From: a bacterium
GTDB lineage: Bacteria; Bacteroidota; Bacteroidia; Cytophagales; Cyclobacteriaceae
DNA: 64,000 nucleotides
Reading direction: 5' to 3'
NCBI GenBank assembly: GCA_024743255.1
Contig: JANSWY010000003.1
Span: 221,327-285,326 of the forward strand
Under the pieces are notes generated by a model that made no database searches, was not told where the DNA came from, and worked only from the letters and a program-made list of their open reading frames with translations. How positions within the stretch are numbered: the first letter of the stretch is position 1; each line of letters begins with the position of its first letter. This document shows, piece by piece, positions 45,720-54,077 of this stretch. Position numbers and translations under genes: made by a program.

Positions 45720-46592
45720 ATGATCAGTATTTCAAATGATTTCATGGAGGCGACTTTTCATGAAAAAGGCGCTGAGTTAGCAAGTTTCAGAAGCAAAGAC
45801 ACTGGAGTAGAATACATTTGGCAGGCAAATCCAGATCACTGGGGTAGGCATGCTCCCGTTTTGTTCCCGATTGTTGGGAAATTGAAACATGACAGCTACC
45901 GTGTTGATGGCCACTCGTATGAACTATCTCAGCATGGTTTTGCAAGGGATAGGAACTTTGAATTGGTAAAGGCTCAGCAAGAATCCTGTACATTTCAATT
46001 AAAGTGGACCGAAGGTTCTTTGGCTTCATATCCTTATAAATTCATCTTGGAAATATCTTATGAGCTAAGGGAGAAAGAATTGATTACAGCTTATAAGGTA
46101 ACAAACGCTGACAACACAGAAATCTATTTCTCCATAGGTGCCCATCCGGCATTTAATTGCCCTCATCTACCTGGTAAAAAAAGAAGTGACTATTCATTGT
46201 TATTTAATCAATTTGAATCTGCTTCAAAGCACTTGCTCGACAATGGATTGTTTAATGGCGAAACAAAACTGTCATTGGATAATCAGAAAGCGCTTTACAT
46301 CTCGGATGATTTATTTGATGAAGATGCTTTGGTGTTTAAAGGAATGAAATCAAACGCTGTAATTCTCAATGACGGTGATCACAATGTGTTTGAGTTTAAG
46401 TTTGAGAATTTCCCATACCTGGGTATCTGGTCAAAAAGCTCGGAATCCCCTTTTGTTTGCATCGAACCTTGGTTTGGATTAGCTGACTCGGTGGATCATG
46501 ATCAGAATTATCAAACTAAAGAAGGTATAAACAAATTGGATATAAGAAAGTCCTTTGAATGTCAATATTCCGTAAGAATACTTGAGGACTAA
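45720..46592 (+). CDS. Aldose 1-epimerase-family protein
   Basis: 290 residues with a galactose-mutarotase fold. Seen are W-G-R-H-A-P-V-L-F-P-I-V-G near residue 40 (substrate Arg), L-S-Q-H-G-F-A-R, the catalytic His in I-G-A-H-P-A-F-N-C-P, and a late P-F-V-C-I-E-P-W-F-G with the conserved acidic residue. It interconverts sugar anomers or acts on phosphosugars (YeaD/LacX-like). It overlaps the convergent oxyR gene by four bases. Confidence 0.87.
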   Translation: MISISNDFMEATFHEKGAELASFRSKDTGVEYIWQANPDHWGRHAPVLFPIVGKLKHDSYRVDGHSYELSQHGFARDRNFELVKAQQESCTFQLKWTEGSLASYPYKFILEISYELREKELITAYKVTNADNTEIYFSIGAHPAFNCPHLPGKKRSDYSLLFNQFESASKHLLDNGLFNGETKLSLDNQKALYISDDLFDEDALVFKGMKSNAVILNDGDHNVFEFKFENFPYLGIWSKSSESPFVCIEPWFGLADSVDHDQNYQTKEGINKLDIRKSFECQYSVRILED

Positions 46593-47533
46593 TTTATACT
46601 TACAACATTTTCTGCTTCATTATCAGCAATCTGAGTTGGGAGTGAAGAAATAATTTCATTTTTCAATGAGTCCACTAATTTCTTTTTCAATGTCTTTCTT
46701 CCAAGAACCAAACTGATCTCTCTAACTGGAGCTCCATCACCTATAAACTTCAATTGATCCAGTTTCTCTTCAGGAAAATCTAAAGTTGCAAGTTCTGGCA
46801 CTAAAGTAATTCCTCCCTCCTGATCTACTAATCTCATTAATCCCTCAATACTTCCACTTTCATATTTGAGGTTTAGGTCTTTGTAAGCGATTTGATCTAG
46901 TGCACACAGATTGAATACTTGATTGCGAAAACAATTTCCCTGTGACAATAACCAGATTTTATGCTCCAGAATCTCTTGTAACCCTATCTTATTAGGATAT
47001 TGAGAAACCAATTCGTTATTTACATAGCTAATCATCTTCTCATAAAACAAAGGAATTTCGTGCAACCCCTGTACATCTAATGGAGTCGCTAAAATGCCTA
47101 AATCAATCTGCTCCTTTTTAAGAGAGGAAACTATCTCCTCAGTCTTCATCTCAAGAATTCTAACCTCCACATCTGGATAATCCCTCAAATATGAACCAAT
47201 AAACAAAGGAACCAGATAAGGCGCCAAAGTAGGAATAATACCTATGGTCAATGCTCCAGTCAGCTCACTGTTTTCATTTGATACCAGCTCATTCATAATA
47301 GCCAATTCAGCTAATACTTTGCGAGCCTGCTCAATAACCTCTTTCCCAACAGACGTAGGAATTAGTGGCTTCTTTGATCGATCAAAGATATTCACAGACA
47401 TATCTTCCTCAAGCTTCTTGACCTGCATACTAAGAGTAGGTTGAGTAACATGACAATGCTCGGCCGCCAATGAAAAACTCCGGAAATTATCAAGAGCCAC
47501 AATGTATTCTAGTTGCTGAATGTTATAGTTCAT
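46589..47533 (-). CDS. oxyR: OxyR-type LysR-family peroxide sensor
   Basis: 314 residues: an N-terminal winged helix (about 1-60, L-E-Y-I-V-A-L-D-N-F-R-S-F, T-Q-P-T-L-S-M-Q-V-K-K-L-E) and a LysR effector domain. Cys201 and Cys210 in G-N-C-F-R-N-Q-V-F-N-L-C have the same spacing and R-x-Q context as the redox pair of E. coli OxyR (Cys199/Cys208), so peroxide sensing by disulfide formation is likely. It is divergent from dps, a classic OxyR target; the 82-base spacer holds a candidate operator. Confidence 0.9.
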   Translation of the reverse strand: MNYNIQQLEYIVALDNFRSFSLAAEHCHVTQPTLSMQVKKLEEDMSVNIFDRSKKPLIPTSVGKEVIEQARKVLAELAIMNELVSNENSELTGALTIGIIPTLAPYLVPLFIGSYLRDYPDVEVRILEMKTEEIVSSLKKEQIDLGILATPLDVQGLHEIPLFYEKMISYVNNELVSQYPNKIGLQEILEHKIWLLSQGNCFRNQVFNLCALDQIAYKDLNLKYESGSIEGLMRLVDQEGGITLVPELATLDFPEEKLDQLKFIGDGAPVREISLVLGRKTLKKKLVDSLKNEIISSLPTQIADNEAENVVSIN

Positions 47534-47540
47534 ATTTATA

Positions 47541-47580
47541 AAGTTATAAAAATTATCGATGTTACCTATAATGATAACTT
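47541..47580. promoter_or_regulatory. Candidate OxyR operator in the oxyR-dps spacer
   Basis: AAGTTAT (47541-47547) and ATAACTT (47574-47580) form a perfect 7-bp inverted repeat centred near 47560, with further AT-rich partial dyads inside (TTATC...GATAA). Extended AT-rich dyads between oxyR and its targets suit LysR-type tetramers. Inferred from position. Confidence 0.4.
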
Positions 47581-47615
47581 ACGTTTATTTGTATAGAACA
47601 TAACCAAAGACAATA

Positions 47616-48068
47616 ATGGAGACATTAATAGCAACTACAGACGTAATAGAAAGCACAAAAAAGTTATTAGCAGACTTGCACTTACAATATCAAAACCTTA
47701 GAAATTTTCACTGGAACGTAAAAGGACCGCAATTTTTTATTCTACATGAAAAGTTTGAGGAGTTATATATTGATGTGGCTTCAAAAGTAGATGAGACTGC
47801 TGAAAGAATTTTATCAATTGGAGGAAGTCCCTCTGCATCCATTTCAGACAATCTCAACAGAGCAAATATTTCAGATGGCTATCAAATCAGTGATGCAACG
47901 GAGATGGTTCATGCATTAATCTCAGGATATGAAATCATTGTGGAGGATGTGCTCAACATTCTTAAAGCAGCGGAAGAGAGTGGTGATGAAGGTACAATTG
48001 ATACTTTCACCGGATATGTAACCGAGCTTCAGAAAACAAATTGGATGCTTAAAGCATATTTAGGATAA
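47616..48068 (+). CDS. dps: Dps-family DNA-protecting ferritin
   Basis: 150 residues, one four-helix-bundle subunit of a dodecamer. Intersubunit ferroxidase ligands are all present: His32 (F-H-W-N-V), His44 (I-L-H-E-K-F-E), Asp59 and Glu63 (V-D-E-T-A-E-R). Dps stores iron and uses peroxide to oxidise it, limiting Fenton damage. The N terminus is short, with little Lys, so DNA binding is not obvious. It is divergent from oxyR and overlaps the VOC gene (TAATG). Confidence 0.95.
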   Translation: METLIATTDVIESTKKLLADLHLQYQNLRNFHWNVKGPQFFILHEKFEELYIDVASKVDETAERILSIGGSPSASISDNLNRANISDGYQISDATEMVHALISGYEIIVEDVLNILKAAEESGDEGTIDTFTGYVTELQKTNWMLKAYLG

Positions 48069-48445
48069 TGCGCCTCAATCAAATCACAATTCCATCACTT
48101 GACGTTCCCAGGTCCATTGAGTTTTATAAGAAACTGGGACTTAAGCTAATTGTACATACACATGATGCTTATGCAAGATTTGAATTGCCAGAAGGAGAAT
48201 CTACATTTTCAATTCATAAGGTAGATGAGCTACCAAAGGGAAACGGAATCATTATCTACTTTGAAATTGAGAATCTGGATGAATACATTGAGCAATTAGA
48301 AGCAAAAGAGATTGCTACGGAAAAACCACAGGATCAAAGTTGGCTCTGGAGAGAATCAAAACTGAAAGACCCTGATGGCAACTCTATCATCTTATTTTTT
48401 GCAGGAAAAAACAGAAAGAATCCTCCCTGGAGGTTAGAAAAATAA
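48068..48445 (+). CDS. Glyoxalase/bleomycin-resistance (VOC) family protein
   Basis: 125 residues with two beta-alpha-beta-beta-beta units. Candidate metal or substrate positions are His35-37 region (V-H-T-H-D-A), Glu79-type residues (I-Y-F-E-I-E) and D-P-D-G-N-S-I-I-L-F near the end, the usual VOC closing motif. The reaction is unknown; VOC proteins include dioxygenases, thiol transferases and antibiotic-binding proteins. Its ATG overlaps the dps stop, so it is co-translated and presumably part of the peroxide response. Confidence 0.87.
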   Translation: MRLNQITIPSLDVPRSIEFYKKLGLKLIVHTHDAYARFELPEGESTFSIHKVDELPKGNGIIIYFEIENLDEYIEQLEAKEIATEKPQDQSWLWRESKLKDPDGNSIILFFAGKNRKNPPWRLEK

Positions 48446-48461
48446 ATTGGAAACTCAGAAT

Positions 48462-48494
48462 CCATAGGATCATTAGCTAATTTTGATCCTATGG
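48462..48494. promoter_or_regulatory. Perfect 11-bp palindrome over the promoter and start codon of the CDF exporter gene
   Basis: CCATAGGATCA (48462-48472) and TGATCCTATGG (48484-48494) are exact inverse complements separated by 11 bases, so arm centres are 22 bp, two helical turns, apart. The -7 box TAATTTTG (48478-48485) lies within it, and the right arm covers the ATG at 48491. A bound repressor would cover promoter and start together. No T run follows, so it is not a terminator. Confidence 0.7.
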
Positions 48495-49387
48495 GTCATG
48501 ATCATTCTCACCACCACCATCATCATCACCATGCAGAAGGAAACATTCGCTTTGCTTTCTTTCTCAATCTTCTATTCACCATAATTGAAATTGTGGGAGG
48601 TATCTACACCGGCAGTCTCGCAATATTATCAGATGCATTACATGATTTTGGGGATAGCCTTAGTCTTGGCCTGGCTTGGTATTTCCAAAAGCTCTCAAAA
48701 AAAGGAAGGGATGATCGGTACTCCTACGGTTACCGTCGGTTTTCACTTTTGGGTGCAATTATTAATGCTACGGTACTTGTTGTTGGATCAGTATTTATTT
48801 TAAATGAAGCGATTCCGGCGTTATTCAACCCAGGTGATGCAGATGCACAAGGAATGATCGTAATTGCATTATTTGGGATTGTTGTGAATGGAGCTGCTGT
48901 ACTTCGATTGAAGAAGGGTGATTCCATCAATGAGAAAGTAGTCATGCTTCATCTAATGGAAGATGTATTGGGTTGGGTTGCTGTGCTTATTGGTAGCATC
49001 ATAATGTACTTTTGGGATGTCCCAATAATTGATCCTCTACTTTCTATTCTTATTGCACTTTATGTGCTTTATAATGTTGTCATCAACATCAGAAATAGTT
49101 TCAGAATTATTTTACAGGCAACTCCAGGTAATGTCGATATTGACGTCATAAACAAAAAGGTTCTTGAGATGCCTAAAGTAGTGGAAATGCATGATTGCCA
49201 TGCCTGGTCAATGGATGGGAGTTACAATGTTTTGACTATGCATTTAGTGCTGGAAGAAAACCTTTCTTTAACTGAGCAATGCGTGCTAAAGAAGGAAATT
49301 AAAGACCTCCTAAAAGGCGAAAACATCAATCATATGACCGTTGAATTTGAAATGAAAGGTGAGGATTGCGAGTTAGATGATTGCTAA
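48491..49387 (+). CDS. Cation diffusion facilitator metal exporter (CzcD/ZitB-like)
   Basis: 298 residues. The N terminus is a metal-binding His tract (G-H-D-H-S-H then seven more His, residues 3-14). Six membrane helices follow. The transport site shows as D-A-L-H-D-F-G-D in helix 2 and M-L-H-L-M-E-D in helix 5, the H-x-x-x-D pairs typical of zinc-type CDF proteins. A cytoplasmic C-terminal domain ends the chain with a Cys-containing acidic tail. It expels zinc, cobalt or a related divalent ion by proton exchange. Expression is probably controlled by the palindrome on its start. Confidence 0.93.
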   Translation: MGHDHSHHHHHHHHAEGNIRFAFFLNLLFTIIEIVGGIYTGSLAILSDALHDFGDSLSLGLAWYFQKLSKKGRDDRYSYGYRRFSLLGAIINATVLVVGSVFILNEAIPALFNPGDADAQGMIVIALFGIVVNGAAVLRLKKGDSINEKVVMLHLMEDVLGWVAVLIGSIIMYFWDVPIIDPLLSILIALYVLYNVVINIRNSFRIILQATPGNVDIDVINKKVLEMPKVVEMHDCHAWSMDGSYNVLTMHLVLEENLSLTEQCVLKKEIKDLLKGENINHMTVEFEMKGEDCELDDC

Positions 49388-49470
49388 TAATATAGGGTAA
49401 ATCGTCTCATAAGGGTTGTTTAATAGAAGGTTAAATCCTGTATAATCCTTAAATTAGGTATCATTAAAAA

Positions 49471-50934
49471 ATGTGGTCGATGAAGAAGCTATTCACCTTA
49501 CTGTACTTATCACTTTTCCTATTTAGCTGTAACAAAGATGATGATAACCCAGATCCTTCTGATGATCCCACCGATTCAGGGACCACCATTGCTGTTGACC
49601 TGGGAGATAGTGAAATACCATACATTGTTATTACCACATCAAGTTCAATTCAGAATGAACCTAAGGTTCCGGCGACCATGGAAATCTTTGAAAGTGGAGT
49701 ACTAACAAAAACTTCAAATATTGGAATCGAATTCAGAGGCTCCACTTCATTCAGAATATCCGATAAAAAATCATATGGTATTGAAACCTGGGACGCTTCT
49801 GGCAATGATATTGATGATAGTTTCTTTGGGTTTCCGGAAGAAGAAGACTGGATTTTAACTGGCCATGTGGTAAACTTTCAAAACAACTTCATCATTGATC
49901 AGACCCTGATGTATCACTACTTCGGTTACAATTTATTCAGAGAAATGGGCAGGTATGCAAGCCGTACACAATTTGTGGAGTTGCAAATCGATGATGAGTA
50001 CCTCGGAGTGTATGTCTTTATGGAAAAACTCAAAAGGGACAATGATCGGATTGATATTAGTAGATTGGAACCTGGTGATATTGATGAAACAGCAATTACT
50101 GGTGGATACATTTTAAAAATTGACAAAACGACAGGTGGTGATTCCAATGTTGGTCAACCTTTGGAGTACTTTCTCTCAAATTGGGCAGATGACGCATTGT
50201 ATAATGAATCCAACAGTTTCCGGTCGGAATTTGACATCAATGGGGAACCAATAACTTTCGATCCTTATGATGAACCATATCACTTCAATCAATATCTGGA
50301 AACCTATTTTCTATATGAGTACCCTAAAGCAGATATCATTACAAGTGAGCAAAAAAATTACATCCAATCCTATATCAATGATTTTGAAACTGCTCTGCTA
50401 ACTGATGATTTTAATACAGAAATAAGAACATACACAGATTATATAGATGTTGAGAGCTTTGCTGACTTTCTTCTGATCAATGAGATCTGCAGAAATGTGG
50501 ATGGTTATAGAATTAGTACATTTCTACACAAAGACCGAGGAGAAAAACTAAATATGGGCCCCATCTGGGATTTAAATATTGGGTTTGATTCTGGTGATAG
50601 AATTCCTTGGGACGGATGGGTATTTGAATACAACACGTACGTTGATCGCGATCCCTGGATGGTTCATTTTTGGTGGCCGAGACTAATGGAAGATCCCCAG
50701 TTTAGATCCGTTGTTAAATCAAGATGGAACGCCCTCAGGGGAAATGTATTAAGTAATGCTACACTTCTTGCCTTTGTTGATGAAAATGTAAATTACCTGG
50801 ATAGTAATGGTGCTATTGATCGGAATTATAGCAAATGGAATTTAGGAATCAACTATTCCACGAGCATTAACAATCTTAAAGCATATCTCGAATTCAGAGC
50901 AGACTGGATGGATAGTGAAATTCAAAATTTCTAA
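49471..50934 (+). CDS. CotH-like kinase-domain lipoprotein
   Basis: 487 residues. A lipoprotein signal ends at L-F-S-C (Cys20), followed by an Asp/Pro-rich linker. The CotH domain shows G-I-E-F-R-G-S-T-S-F near residue 91, F-V-E-L-Q-I-D-D-E-Y-L-G-V-Y-V-F-M-E-K-L-K near 170, G-G-Y-I-L-K-I-D-K and the metal-site segment M-G-P-I-W-D-L-N-I-G-F-D. CotH in Bacillus is an atypical protein kinase for spore-coat proteins; Bacteroidota homologues are exported and act on unknown targets. The start may instead be the ATG three codons later. Monocistronic. Confidence 0.87.
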   Translation: MWSMKKLFTLLYLSLFLFSCNKDDDNPDPSDDPTDSGTTIAVDLGDSEIPYIVITTSSSIQNEPKVPATMEIFESGVLTKTSNIGIEFRGSTSFRISDKKSYGIETWDASGNDIDDSFFGFPEEEDWILTGHVVNFQNNFIIDQTLMYHYFGYNLFREMGRYASRTQFVELQIDDEYLGVYVFMEKLKRDNDRIDISRLEPGDIDETAITGGYILKIDKTTGGDSNVGQPLEYFLSNWADDALYNESNSFRSEFDINGEPITFDPYDEPYHFNQYLETYFLYEYPKADIITSEQKNYIQSYINDFETALLTDDFNTEIRTYTDYIDVESFADFLLINEICRNVDGYRISTFLHKDRGEKLNMGPIWDLNIGFDSGDRIPWDGWVFEYNTYVDRDPWMVHFWWPRLMEDPQFRSVVKSRWNALRGNVLSNATLLAFVDENVNYLDSNGAIDRNYSKWNLGINYSTSINNLKAYLEFRADWMDSEIQNF

Positions 50935-51051
50935 TATCAATTAGCTTGGTAATTTTTAATTAACGGTTTGCTCAGTATATTGGGATTGATTCGTACTTAA
51001 CCAACCAGGAGTGCTGTCATTTTTTTATCAATCAATAACCTACTTAGACAC

Positions 51052-51657
51052 ATGATTATTTATGGATGGCGTTCAGCGCACCTAAAGACGAAACAACTCG
51101 ACACTTGTACCTGCCCAAGTTGTGGCACAAAAGGATCTGTTATCACCAGTGTATTCAGCAGACACGCACATATTTTTTGGATCCCACTATTCCCAATAGG
51201 AAAAACCGGAGCAGCCCAATGCCAGCATTGTGGATTTGTGATGGAGAAAAAAGAAATGCCTGAAGATATTAAACAGGAATATGGTTACCTCAAAAGTGAA
51301 ACCAGGCCTCCATTTTGGCAATTCGCGGGACTTTTAATTATTGCAGGCTTTGTTGCGTGGGGAGTTGTAATGTCTGGAAAGCATGATGAAGATGTACAAA
51401 CCTGGCTGGAACAACCTTCAAAAGGAGATGTCTACCGATACAAAACTGAAGGTAATTATTACTCCACAATGAAAGTAATCGAAGTTACTCAGGACAGCCT
51501 CAAAGTAGCTCTCAACGAATACGAAACAGACAAAAAATCCGGAGTTTATAAACTCGATAAAAGCCAAAACTACTCTGAAGAATTCTCATATATGCTTGGC
51601 AAAGATCAGGTACGTGAGATGTATAGTTCGGGAACTATTTATGATATTGACCGCTAA
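51052..51657 (+). CDS. Zinc-ribbon membrane protein
   Basis: 201 residues. The N-terminal zinc ribbon has two Cys pairs, C-P-S-C-G near 21-25 and C-Q-H-C-G near 57-61, with a F-W-I-P-L-F-P-I-G segment between them that recurs in small zinc-ribbon membrane proteins of Bacteroidota. One membrane helix follows (about 90-107), then a hydrophilic C-terminal domain, presumably periplasmic. Function unknown. A four-helix membrane-protein gene starts 19 bases downstream. Confidence 0.75.
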   Translation: MIIYGWRSAHLKTKQLDTCTCPSCGTKGSVITSVFSRHAHIFWIPLFPIGKTGAAQCQHCGFVMEKKEMPEDIKQEYGYLKSETRPPFWQFAGLLIIAGFVAWGVVMSGKHDEDVQTWLEQPSKGDVYRYKTEGNYYSTMKVIEVTQDSLKVALNEYETDKKSGVYKLDKSQNYSEEFSYMLGKDQVREMYSSGTIYDIDR

Positions 51658-51676
51658 CCATTGGTTAGATTTGAAC

Positions 51677-52069
51677 ATGCTAAAAAGAATTTCAAAAGCA
51701 CGAGCTGCAGGTATTGTGACGCTCACTTTGGCAATTATTATTTGCTTTCATATCACAGTATTAGTCGGTATTGTTCCCTATGATATGGTCTGGGGAGGAA
51801 GATTGAATTCAGCTGATGAAATGTTTGTATTTGAGCTTTCCTCCATTTTTATCAATCTTGTAATGATCATAATGGTGAATGCAAGAATTGGAAAGCTCAA
51901 AATACCTTCTATTAAAGTGGCAGGAGTTTTTATGTGGATATTCTTTGTGATTTTCACTTTGAATACGATCGGTAACTTACTTGCCAAGCAAAGTCTTGAA
52001 ACCTACATATTCACTCCCGTCACATTTATTTTGGCAATTCTAATGTTAAGACTTGCACTTAAGGATTAG
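51677..52069 (+). CDS. Hypothetical four-helix membrane protein
   Basis: 130 residues, mostly membrane: helices at about 12-32, 50-67, 80-100 and 107-127. No family recognised. The start chosen is ATG 51677; a longer frame upstream would overlap the zinc-ribbon gene by over 60 bases. It follows that gene on the same strand and overlaps the convergent poly-Glu lipoprotein gene by four bases. Confidence 0.6.
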   Translation: MLKRISKARAAGIVTLTLAIIICFHITVLVGIVPYDMVWGGRLNSADEMFVFELSSIFINLVMIIMVNARIGKLKIPSIKVAGVFMWIFFVIFTLNTIGNLLAKQSLETYIFTPVTFILAILMLRLALKD

Positions 52070-52611
52070 TAGCATTTAGTGGCAGTAAAGGCACCTACCA
52101 CAAAGTGGTCATCATCAGCTCTTGCGTCTATGATGCCTTCTATTGTTGTTCCCTCAACACTGGTCAGCTCAACAGTTCCGCTTACTGCCGTTTGGGTAGC
52201 TCCACCATTTGTTTCTGAAGGGAAGAACCTTACAGATTGAGTAGCAATCTCTCTTGGTTGCTCATATACACCAACTGCCTCACTTGGTATAAAGAACTTA
52301 ATCCTTGCCTGACTAGTAAGGAACAAATCACATATAGCTATGTTTTCATCAGATTCCTGTCCATATAATTCAAATACTAAGGTACCATCTAATTCCTGCG
52401 TGATTTTGCCTCTTTTATATGTCCAATCCTCACCACCAATTTTCCCAGCTAAAACATCAACTTCTTCCTCTTCCTCCTCTTCTTCTTCCATTTCCTCTTC
52501 CTCTTCTTCCTCCATCATCTCCATAGAGGTTTCGTCTGAACTATCGTCTGAACAAGAGTTAAAGAAAATTGACGTACTGAATATTGCGAAAACTAAAAAG
52601 GTCTTTTTCAT
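52066..52611 (-). CDS. Lipoprotein with a long poly-Glu tract
   Basis: 181 residues. A lipoprotein signal (lipobox F-N-S-C, Cys20) is followed by a Ser/Asp-rich stretch and then about 22 residues that are almost all Glu (about 29-50, broken by single Met), before a beta-rich C-terminal domain. Such acidic linkers separate a lipid anchor from a folded domain, may bind cations, and are coded here by a low-complexity GAGGAA-type tract that could expand or shrink. The C-terminal domain is unassigned, with a final Cys-Tyr. Confidence 0.75.
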   Translation of the reverse strand: MKKTFLVFAIFSTSIFFNSCSDDSSDETSMEMMEEEEEEEMEEEEEEEEEVDVLAGKIGGEDWTYKRGKITQELDGTLVFELYGQESDENIAICDLFLTSQARIKFFIPSEAVGVYEQPREIATQSVRFFPSETNGGATQTAVSGTVELTSVEGTTIEGIIDARADDDHFVVGAFTATKCY

Positions 52612-52676
52612 GGCACTAATGGTTTTTAGAGTAATTTAATCAGATGTTTCAAGCATAACAATGCCTCCCCGCAAGA

Positions 52677-54026
52677 TTAAGATGCACTTTTGAAAATATT
52701 TCGCAAGGTCTTAATCAACATAGACGGAATCATCGGAAAAAAAGCCATCAATAATATAAATCCAATGACCACATAAAGTATAGTAGACAAAAACTTCCCA
52801 ATTCCTTTCAAACCCCATTTTGGTAGTAGAATATCACTCAGTTTTCTACTGTAAGGTGGTATTGGTTTATACGAAGGAATTACCTCTGTTGGAATTTGAA
52901 TGTCCCATGATCCTCTTACAAACAAAGGCATTATGAAGTCAAAGCTTATTTTCTCATCACCCCTTTCAATTCCCCATTTTTTTGTCCAGGATCCAAAATC
53001 TGTAAAAGTAATCTCGGCATATACAGGCTTATTCCAGATAGTTTTATCGTTGTTTTCCAGATCAAGTACCTCATCACTTGTAACCTTCAAGTAATAATCC
53101 TGATTAATTAACGGCAATGCCACACCAGATTCCCTTGGAATAACTCCAATATCAGTATCCTCCTTCGGCCATTTTTTGATTTTACTACAGTAGATAGCCC
53201 CAATCGCCATATCTGCCTTTTTGTCAAATGAATTTCCATTATTCACATACCATGGAGAGACATTAGGGAATATTTTTAGGATTATTGAGAATGGTTTATG
53301 TCTTTGGTTTTGATATTCTTTATTACCAGCCTTCTCCAATTCCGCATCCTCTTCATCTAATCTGATCTTTTTCGTATAGCTATCAGATTCAACAGTCACT
53401 GTAAATGTGGTTAACCACAAATCCATATTGATATTCTCCACGGATATTGTGGTGTCATCATTTATGGTAAATACCTCTTTTGTATATGTCTTATAAGGCT
53501 TTATCTCATTGCTTGATCCATCTATGTAGTCAAAAAACTTTTGAAGATTTGCAGGTCTTTGCTCTACATACGGTTTTGGTGGAATCACCTGCACATGGAT
53601 GTCAGGTTTATAAAGTTGAGGGTGATCCGGATCGAAGCTTATTGAGTGGATATCAAATTGATTAAATCCTTTCGACTGCTCCGCTGTAGTTCTTATATAT
53701 TTCTGAACAGAGTCTCGCTGATATGATTTTTTATTGTATACAAACTCCTGTAAATGAACCTGAGGACCTTCAAATTGATTACTGGTCATTTCCAACTGAT
53801 GGTTGTATGTATTATCCAGCTTACTGGCCCCTTTCAGGTAAAACCTGTTTTTTACTTCATTGATTATCTCCTGACGGAATGTGTTATACCTATCCTTATC
53901 AGATTTCAAAAACTCCTCGTAGGAATACTCTTCTTTTAGGGAGTCTTCACTGTTTTCAGAAATGATTCTAAAAGCTAAAACACCTACCAATACCAGTAGG
54001 ATGATAAACTTCAGATTTTTTTTCAT
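52677..54026 (-). CDS. Hypothetical envelope protein with terminal membrane helices
   Basis: 449 residues: an N-terminal helix (about 7-22), a large hydrophilic periplasmic-looking domain, and a C-terminal helix (about 418-437) with a short basic tail. This two-anchor layout resembles membrane-spanning periplasmic domains, but no family is recognised. The middle contains F-T-D-F-G-S-W-T-K-K-W-G-I and several Pro-rich turns; no catalytic motif is seen. Monocistronic, about 1.2 kb from the start of the injection-system operon, on the opposite strand. Confidence 0.65.
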   Translation of the reverse strand: MKKNLKFIILLVLVGVLAFRIISENSEDSLKEEYSYEEFLKSDKDRYNTFRQEIINEVKNRFYLKGASKLDNTYNHQLEMTSNQFEGPQVHLQEFVYNKKSYQRDSVQKYIRTTAEQSKGFNQFDIHSISFDPDHPQLYKPDIHVQVIPPKPYVEQRPANLQKFFDYIDGSSNEIKPYKTYTKEVFTINDDTTISVENINMDLWLTTFTVTVESDSYTKKIRLDEEDAELEKAGNKEYQNQRHKPFSIILKIFPNVSPWYVNNGNSFDKKADMAIGAIYCSKIKKWPKEDTDIGVIPRESGVALPLINQDYYLKVTSDEVLDLENNDKTIWNKPVYAEITFTDFGSWTKKWGIERGDEKISFDFIMPLFVRGSWDIQIPTEVIPSYKPIPPYSRKLSDILLPKWGLKGIGKFLSTILYVVIGFILLMAFFPMIPSMLIKTLRNIFKSAS

Positions 54027-54077
54027 TGATTTCTAGGCTGAATTGGCATTCAAATAGTAATCAACGAAGATAGTCAA

